Shown: positions 58,239 through 64,000 of the stretch, in pieces | How positions within the stretch are numbered: the first letter of the stretch is position 1 | Layout of the letters: the number at the start of each line of letters is the position of its first letter | Assembly: GCF_024171925.1 (NCBI RefSeq) | Contig: NZ_JAMTCO010000010.1 | Span: 121,136 to 185,135 of the forward strand | Direction of reading: 5' to 3' | DNA from: Actinokineospora diospyrosa | GTDB taxonomy: Bacteria > Actinomycetota > Actinomycetes > Mycobacteriales > Pseudonocardiaceae | Length of the DNA stretch: 64,000 bases | Notes under the pieces: model-generated | What the model saw: only the letters and a program-made list of their open reading frames with translations | Databases searched by the model: none | Told to the model about the DNA's origin: nothing | Translations under genes and position numbers: made by a program

Positions 58239-61148
58239 ATGAGCCGGACACCGAGGCCGAACACGCGGCGCCCCGACGCCACCGGACTGATGCGGACCAG
58301 CTCGCCGGTCCTGGTCGGGCGCGGCGACCAACTCGGCGCCCTGGTGGCCGCGGTGCCGAGGCAGCCAGCCGTGATCATGATCGAGGGCGAGGCGGGCGTC
58401 GGGAAGTCGCGGCTGGTGCGCGAACTGCTCGACTCCGAACTGGGTCCGATGGCCGTCCTCATGGGCTACTGCCAGCCGGTCGGCGAACCGTTCCCGTACG
58501 GGGCGGTGCTGGAGGCGCTGCGCGACGCGACAGACCGGCTCACCAGGGGCCACCCGCGGCTGAGCCCGGTGGCCGGGGTGCTCGGCCCGCTGCTGCCCGA
58601 GCTCGCCGAGTACCTGCCGCCGCCGCCCGCGCCGACCGGGGACCCGCGCACCGAGCGGCACCGGCTGTTCCGCGCCATGCGCGAGGTGATCAGCGTGCTC
58701 GGGCCGGTGCTGCTGGTCGTGGAGGACCTGCACTGGGCCGACGACGGTTCCCGCCAGCTGCTGCGGTTCCTGATGGGCGACCCGCCGCTCAACCTGTCCA
58801 TTGTGGTCACTTACCGGCGCGAGGACGTGCCGGGCGGCGTCCCCTTGGGATCGGCCTACCGGCCGCCGAGCGGCATCACCAGCGTGCTGCTCGAGCTCGG
58901 CCCGCTCGACGTCGACGAGGTGCGGGCGCTGACCTCGGCGATCTTGGACGAAGAGGCGGTCTCCGCCGAGTTCGCCGCGAAGCTGCACGAGCGCACCGCG
59001 GGCATCCCGTTCGTGGTCGAGGAGACGCTGCGGGCGCTGCGCAACCCGGCGGGCGCTGTGCACGCCGACGGCGCGACCGCCCGGCGGCTGCTGGACAACG
59101 TGGACGTCCCGGTACTGCTGCGCGACGCCATGGCCGAGCGACTGGCAGCGCTCCCGACGACCGCGACCCGACTCGCCCAAGCCGCCGCAGTGCTCGGTGT
59201 GCCCGCCCCGGCGGAGCTGCTCGGCGAGGTCGCCGCGATCGGCGAGACCCGCCTGCGGGCCGCGCTGACGCACGCGCTCAGCGGGCACGTGCTGCACGAG
59301 GTCGACTCCGGCCGCTACGGGTTCCGGCACGCGCTGGCCCAGCAGGCCGTCTACGACACCCTCAGCGGCCCGGACCGCCAGCAGCTGCACAACCGGGCCA
59401 TCGAGGCCCTGGACCAGGTCGAGCCGCGCCCCTTGGTGCAGCTGGCCGAGCACAGCGAACGCGCGGGCCGCACGGCGGCGTGGCTGCACTACGGCGAGGC
59501 CGCGGCCGACCGGGCCGCCGAGGTCGGTGACGCCGCGACGGCGACCGCGCTGCTGCAACGGCTGCTGGTCGAGCCGACGGTGCCCGCCGCGGACGTGGAC
59601 CGGCTGGCGATCAAGCTGGGCCAGGTCGCGCACCTGGGCCTTGACCAGCACGACCCGACCGAGGCGCTGGAGCGGCTGCTGTCGGACCGGCGGCTGTCGA
59701 TCTCCGCGCGCGGCGAGGTCCGGCTCTACCGCGGGCTGCTGCTGATCCGCCAGGCGGGCGGGGTCGAGGAGGCCCGCTCGGAGATCGAGATGGCCATCGC
59801 GGACCTGGTCGAGCGCCCGGACCTGGCCGCCAAGGGCGCCGCGGTGCTGGGCCAGCCGTTCATGGGGATGACCCCGATGAGCGAGTTCATGCTGTGGCTC
59901 GACCGCACCGACCGCTACCGCGACGCCACCGACGACGTCGAGCTGAAGATCTCGCTGCAGGCCAACGAGATGGGCTCCAAGCTGCACACCGGCGACCCGT
60001 CGGTGCTGGCCAACCTGGACCGGCTGCCCGACACCGCGTCCACCCCCGGCGAGCAGCGGCAGCTGGCCAGGGCGTACTGCAACCTGGCCGACGCGTGCAC
60101 CTCGACCGGGCACTTCAAGCTGTGCGGCGACCTGCTGCGCAGCGGGCTGCGCTTCGCGGCCGAGTGCGGGGCGCCGTTCGTGGTGAGCACCGCGCGCGCG
60201 ACCAAGGCCCGGCTGGACTGGCTGACCGGCGAGTGGGACGGGCTCGCCGAGCGCGCTGGCAGGCTCCTCGACGAGTACCGGGACCTGTTCCCGGTGGCCA
60301 GCGAGCTGTGCCTGGTGCTCGGGTCGCTGGCGATGGCCCGCGGCGAGTGGGCTGAGGCGACCAGCTACCTGACCGAGACCGGGGCGTTCGCGCCGGAGGA
60401 GGCCATCGCGCCGGTGGCCATCGCGGGCTGCGCGGCGCTGGCCTGGACGATGCTCTCGCAGGACGAGGTCACCCGGGCCTGCGTGGACGTCGACCGGGGC
60501 ATCGAGATCGTGCGCGGCAAGGGCGTCTGGGTGTGGGCGACGGAGCTGGGCCCGGTGGCGGTCGCGACGTTCCTGGCCGCGGGCCGGGAGATGGACGCGG
60601 AGAACCTGATCGAGGACATCGCGACGGGCATCGAGGGCCGGGACGCGCCGATGGCGGTCGCCGCGCTCGCGCAGTGCCGCGGCAGGCTCGCCGAGGCCCG
60701 CGGCCAACTCGACGTGGCGGTGTCGCACTACCGCGAGTCGGTGGACCGCTACGAGCGGCTGCCCGCGCCGTACTTCGCCGCGATGGTGGCCGAGCGGGAG
60801 GCGATCTGCCTGCTGCCCAGCGAGAACGACAAGGCGACCGAGATCCTCTCGGCGCTGGTGGACGCGTTCGACTCGCTCGGCGCGACCCGGGACGCGGCCA
60901 GGTGCAGGCACCTGCTGCGCGGCATGGGCGGCGGCAAGCCGTCGCGCCGGGGCCGCCGCGGCTACGGCAACGAGCTGTCCCCGCGCGAGCAGGAGGTGGC
61001 CAGGCTGCTGGCGGCCGGGCACACCAACCGCGAGATCGCCGACGTGCTCTTCCTGTCCCCGCGCACGGTCGAGCAGCACGCCGCCCGGGTGCTGCGCAAA
61101 CTCGGTGTCTCCTCCCGAGCCGAACTCCAAGCCGAGGACCTGGGCTAG
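58239..61148 (+). CDS. LAL-type LuxR family transcriptional regulator
   Basis: A 969-residue large ATP-binding LuxR regulator: N-terminal AAA/NACHT-like ATPase (Walker A GEAGVGKSR near residue 50, Walker B LLVVEDLHWAD near 165), long TPR-like helical middle (about 370-890) and a C-terminal LuxR helix-turn-helix (about 905-965, LSPREQEVARLLAAGHTNREIADVLFLSPRTVEQH). LAL proteins are activators that respond to inducers. Its place among protease genes and beside a shared upstream element makes it a candidate activator of them; this is inference. ATG at 58239 after GGGAGGG; a GTG four codons upstream is possible. Confidence 0.9.
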   Translation: MSRTPRPNTRRPDATGLMRTSSPVLVGRGDQLGALVAAVPRQPAVIMIEGEAGVGKSRLVRELLDSELGPMAVLMGYCQPVGEPFPYGAVLEALRDATDRLTRGHPRLSPVAGVLGPLLPELAEYLPPPPAPTGDPRTERHRLFRAMREVISVLGPVLLVVEDLHWADDGSRQLLRFLMGDPPLNLSIVVTYRREDVPGGVPLGSAYRPPSGITSVLLELGPLDVDEVRALTSAILDEEAVSAEFAAKLHERTAGIPFVVEETLRALRNPAGAVHADGATARRLLDNVDVPVLLRDAMAERLAALPTTATRLAQAAAVLGVPAPAELLGEVAAIGETRLRAALTHALSGHVLHEVDSGRYGFRHALAQQAVYDTLSGPDRQQLHNRAIEALDQVEPRPLVQLAEHSERAGRTAAWLHYGEAAADRAAEVGDAATATALLQRLLVEPTVPAADVDRLAIKLGQVAHLGLDQHDPTEALERLLSDRRLSISARGEVRLYRGLLLIRQAGGVEEARSEIEMAIADLVERPDLAAKGAAVLGQPFMGMTPMSEFMLWLDRTDRYRDATDDVELKISLQANEMGSKLHTGDPSVLANLDRLPDTASTPGEQRQLARAYCNLADACTSTGHFKLCGDLLRSGLRFAAECGAPFVVSTARATKARLDWLTGEWDGLAERAGRLLDEYRDLFPVASELCLVLGSLAMARGEWAEATSYLTETGAFAPEEAIAPVAIAGCAALAWTMLSQDEVTRACVDVDRGIEIVRGKGVWVWATELGPVAVATFLAAGREMDAENLIEDIATGIEGRDAPMAVAALAQCRGRLAEARGQLDVAVSHYRESVDRYERLPAPYFAAMVAEREAICLLPSENDKATEILSALVDAFDSLGATRDAARCRHLLRGMGGGKPSRRGRRGYGNELSPREQEVARLLAAGHTNREIADVLFLSPRTVEQHAARVLRKLGVSSRAELQAEDLG

Positions 61149-61169
61149 AGCGCTAGAAGCCCCGCGAAC

Positions 61170-61207
61170 ACGAGAAGGACCGTCCGGGGATGGACGGTCC
61201 TTCTCGT
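61170..61207 (+). terminator. LAL gene terminator
   Basis: A perfect 16-bp inverted repeat (61170-61185 with 61192-61207), loop 6 bases, 21 bp after the stop codon. Confidence 0.9.
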
Positions 61208-61454
61208 CGGAACCAGCGGCTGGCGAGCGGCCCCCTGCATCAAAGGACGTTCGCCGAACCGCACCAGGCGGTGCCGAGCGCCGGGTGGGCGCCGCGGTCC
61301 CGGGGTGCGTGGTTCGAGTGACCACGGAGCCGGAACAACCCCGGGCGGGGGAGAGACGAGGGCGTGGGCGCCGCTCCCCCGACTTCCCGAGGTTCGCCCG
61401 TCGGGCCGGTGGGCCCTTCGTGCTTGGGAGAAGCGTGCCGGGGGCGGCGCGGCA
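61208..61454. other. non-coding region ahead of the carboxypeptidase promoter
   Basis: About 250 bp without a gene I can support, part of a 556-bp gap before the carboxypeptidase start. I looked for riboswitch hallmarks and saw none. The 31-bp shared element lies at its right edge. Confidence 0.5.
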
Positions 61455-61485
61455 GAACAATCGAGGCACCGGTAGGTAGGGATAC
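61455..61485 (+). promoter_or_regulatory. shared 31-bp protease-regulon element, copy 3
   Basis: GAACAATC, 13 bases, GTAGGGATAC, where the right half is the inverted repeat AGGTA-GGGA-TACCT. It lies 220 bp before the carboxypeptidase start codon in the same orientation as the gene. Confidence 0.78.
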
Positions 61486-61704
61486 CTATCTATTGACCTG
61501 GGCCGATGGTAATCGACTGGGAAATAACCGGTAACGGAGAACCACCTCCGCAGCCTTGTGGCGCGTGAAGCGGCCGGGTCACCATCCAACTGCACCACTG
61601 TGCGTCCTGGTCGTGAGGGCACCTTCGGGTTCGTCCGGGGCAGGCAGCGGACAACCTCATACTCACCTCCAGTGCCCCCGGGCACTCCTTGCAGGAGGCA
61701 ACGC

Positions 61705-63369
61705 GTGAAACGCAAACGCCTATCGGTCGCGGTCGGGGCGGTAGCCGCCCTTGCCGTGGTCTTGTCATCATCGCCCGGCGCCACGGCGCGGCCCGACGCG
61801 GCCGCGAGCCGCACCTCGGCCGAGTACGCGGTCATCGGGGTCAAGACCCACCAGGAGCGGTCTTCCATCGCCAAGACCGGCGCCGCCGTCAACGGCGTCG
61901 AGGACAGCAGGCTGATGATCACCGCGACCCCGGCCGAGGTCGCCAAGATCCGCCAGCTCGGCTACCGGGTGGACGCCCAGGACACCGCCGCGATCACCGC
62001 CGACCGGGGCGCGGCGGCACCGGCGGACTTCCCCAGCGCCGACGCGAACTACCACAACTACGCCGAGATGACCGCGGTCATCAACAAGGCGGTCACCGAC
62101 CACCCCGGCATCATCACCAAGCAGGTCGTCGGCAAGACCTACGAGAACCGCGACATCTTCGCGATCAAGATCTCGGACAACGCCGCGACCGACGAGGACG
62201 AGCCCGAGGTGCTGTTCACCGCGCACCAGCACGCGCGCGAGCACCTGACCGTCGAGATGGCGGTGTACCTGATCAACCTGCTGACCGACAGCTACACCAC
62301 CGACGCCAAGATCAAGGGCCTCGTCGACAGCCGGGAGATCTGGATCATCCCGGACGTCAACCCCGACGGCGGCGAGTTCGACATCAGCAGCGGCTCCTAC
62401 CGCAGCTGGCGCAAGAACCGGCAGCCGAACTCCGGTTCGTCCAACGTCGGCACCGACCTCAACCGCAACTGGGACTACAAGTGGGGCTGCTGCAACGGTT
62501 CCTCGGGTTCCACCAGCAGTGAGACCTACCGCGGCCCGTCCGCGGCGTCGGCGCCCGAGGTCCGCGCGCTGCAGAACTTCGTGAGCAGCCGGATCGTCGG
62601 CGGCAAGCAGCAGATCAGCGTGGGCATCGACTTCCACACCTACTCCGAGCTGGTGCTCTGGCCCTACGGCTGGACCTACGACGACACCGCCCCCGGCCTG
62701 ACCGCCGAGGACCAGCGGGTGTTCTCCACCATCGGCCGGGCCATGGCGGCGAAGAACAACTACACCCCCGAGCAGTCCTCGGACCTGTACATCACCGACG
62801 GGTCGATCGACGACTACCTGTGGGGCGTGCACAAGATCTACGGCTACACCTTCGAGATGTACCCGACCGGCACCGCCGGTGGCGGCTTCTACCCGCCCGA
62901 CGAGGTCATCAGCCGGGAGACCGCGCGCAACAAGGAGGCCGTCCTCCTGCTGCTCGACTACGCCGACTGCCCGAAGCGCTCGATCGGCGGGACCTGCGGC
63001 ACCACGCCGCCGGACCCGGGTGGCAAGGTCTTCGAGAACACCGCCGACGTGCAGATCCCGGACGCGGGCGCGGCGATCACCAGCGACATCGCGGTGACCG
63101 GCGTGACCGGCAACGCCCCGGCCACGCTGAAGGTCGACGTCAACATCGTGCACACCTACCGCGGCGACCTGGTCATCGACCTGGTGGCCCCGGACGGTTC
63201 GGCCTACCGGTTGAAGAACTCCTCGACCAGCGACTCGGCCGACAACGTGATCGCCACGTACACGGTGAACGCCTCGACCGAGGTGGCCAACGGGACCTGG
63301 AAGCTCAAGGTCCAGGACACCTACCGGCAGGACACCGGCTACATCAACAGCTGGAAGCTCACCTTCTGA
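61705..63369 (+). CDS. secreted M14 zinc carboxypeptidase with P domain
   Basis: A 554-residue exported carboxypeptidase: signal peptide (1-28), propeptide (about 30-110), M14 domain (about 115-420) with zinc ligands His176 and Glu179 (HAREH) and His311 (DFHTYSE), substrate Arg254 in LNRNW, catalytic Glu384 (YTFEMYP), and a P domain (about 441-554, [11 protein letters not shown] and [10 protein letters not shown]). The P domain is homologous to those of both subtilisins. GTG at 61705 follows AGGAGG by 6 bases, excluding longer in-frame starts. Confidence 0.93.
   Translation: MKRKRLSVAVGAVAALAVVLSSSPGATARPDAAASRTSAEYAVIGVKTHQERSSIAKTGAAVNGVEDSRLMITATPAEVAKIRQLGYRVDAQDTAAITADRGAAAPADFPSADANYHNYAEMTAVINKAVTDHPGIITKQVVGKTYENRDIFAIKISDNAATDEDEPEVLFTAHQHAREHLTVEMAVYLINLLTDSYTTDAKIKGLVDSREIWIIPDVNPDGGEFDISSGSYRSWRKNRQPNSGSSNVGTDLNRNWDYKWGCCNGSSGSTSSETYRGPSAASAPEVRALQNFVSSRIVGGKQQISVGIDFHTYSELVLWPYGWTYDDTAPGLTAEDQRVFSTIGRAMAAKNNYTPEQSSDLYITDGSIDDYLWGVHKIYGYTFEMYPTGTAGGGFYPPDEVISRETARNKEAVLLLLDYADCPKRSIGGTCGTTPPDPGGKVFENTADVQIPDAGAAITSDIAVTGVTGNAPATLKVDVNIVHTYRGDLVIDLVAPDGSAYRLKNSSTSDSADNVIATYTVNASTEVANGTWKLKVQDTYRQDTGYINSWKLTF

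Positions 63370-64000
<631 letters not shown>

Noticed and set aside
61208-61454. Possible riboswitch in the long leader of the carboxypeptidase gene
   Set aside because: The 556-bp gap resembles the leaders of c-di-AMP-controlled secreted hydrolases, but I could not find the expected conserved core.
58182-61946. Minus-strand open frame of 1254 codons antisense to the LAL gene
   Set aside because: Arg/His/Gln/Gly-rich translation without domains; it mirrors the third-position GC bias of the real LAL gene, which has full ATPase and LuxR motifs.

Overview
This is a 64 kb piece of a very GC-rich actinobacterial chromosome. The gene content points to Pseudonocardiales (an Actinokineospora-, Saccharothrix- or Actinosynnema-like genome). 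That is inferred from two things: mycobacterial-type conserved gene order, and many secreted Streptomyces-type hydrolases. No rRNA, CRISPR array, integrase, transposase or plasmid origin was recognised.

Region by region. 0.4-8.8 kb: a membrane-anchored Ser/Thr kinase, a KTSC protein, thioredoxin, a TetR repressor with its divergent DinB-fold target, an RlmA-type rRNA methyltransferase, a flavin disulfide reductase, a GT87 mannosyltransferase and an M48 protease. 9.3-25.8 kb: the conserved core of the window. It holds tRNA-Ala, sepX/glpR, rimJ-type GNAT, glp (gephyrin-like), galU, 5-FTHF cyclo-ligase, a Ruc/FmdB-type chaperone behind a CIRCE (HrcA) operator, a SAF protein, mscL, moaB2, two two-component systems, pepD/HtrA, and a deoR-galT operon lying between pepD and mprBA. 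This is the order known from Mycobacterium tuberculosis Rv0981-Rv0996, with insertions. 25.8-36.5 kb: Eis-like acetyltransferase, a 3-hydroxyacyl-CoA dehydrogenase/EthD pair, a TPR-GGDEF diguanylate cyclase, an orphan NarL regulator, a large penicillin-acylase-type Ntn hydrolase and an ABC-2 exporter.

36.6-51.3 kb: an accessory stretch starting at tRNA-Arg(CCT). It contains an Lrp-regulated MFS efflux pump, a 1057-residue ClpN / P-loop / KAP NTPase fusion with a divergent unknown partner, a lipoprotein with a VHL-beta-like domain, a lipase-like hydrolase, a type VII secretion accessory cluster with a broken YbaB/EspC gene, a MocR regulator with a hydrolase, a PadR regulator and an orphan Vsr endonuclease. 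51.4-64 kb: a secreted-protease island with a chymotrypsin-type protease with Ig-like repeats, two subtilisins with P domains, a LAL regulator, an M14 carboxypeptidase with the same P domain, and a trypsin cut by the window end.

The two most interesting signals are in the last two regions. One is a 31-bp element, GAACAATC-N13-GTAGGGRTAC, found upstream of three of the secreted protease genes, suggesting a shared regulon next to a LAL activator. The other is the ClpN-P-loop-KAP fusion, a domain layout expected of a conflict or signalling ATPase. A CIRCE operator ahead of the Ruc homologue and a 19-bp tandem repeat at 54.4 kb are also clear in the sequence.
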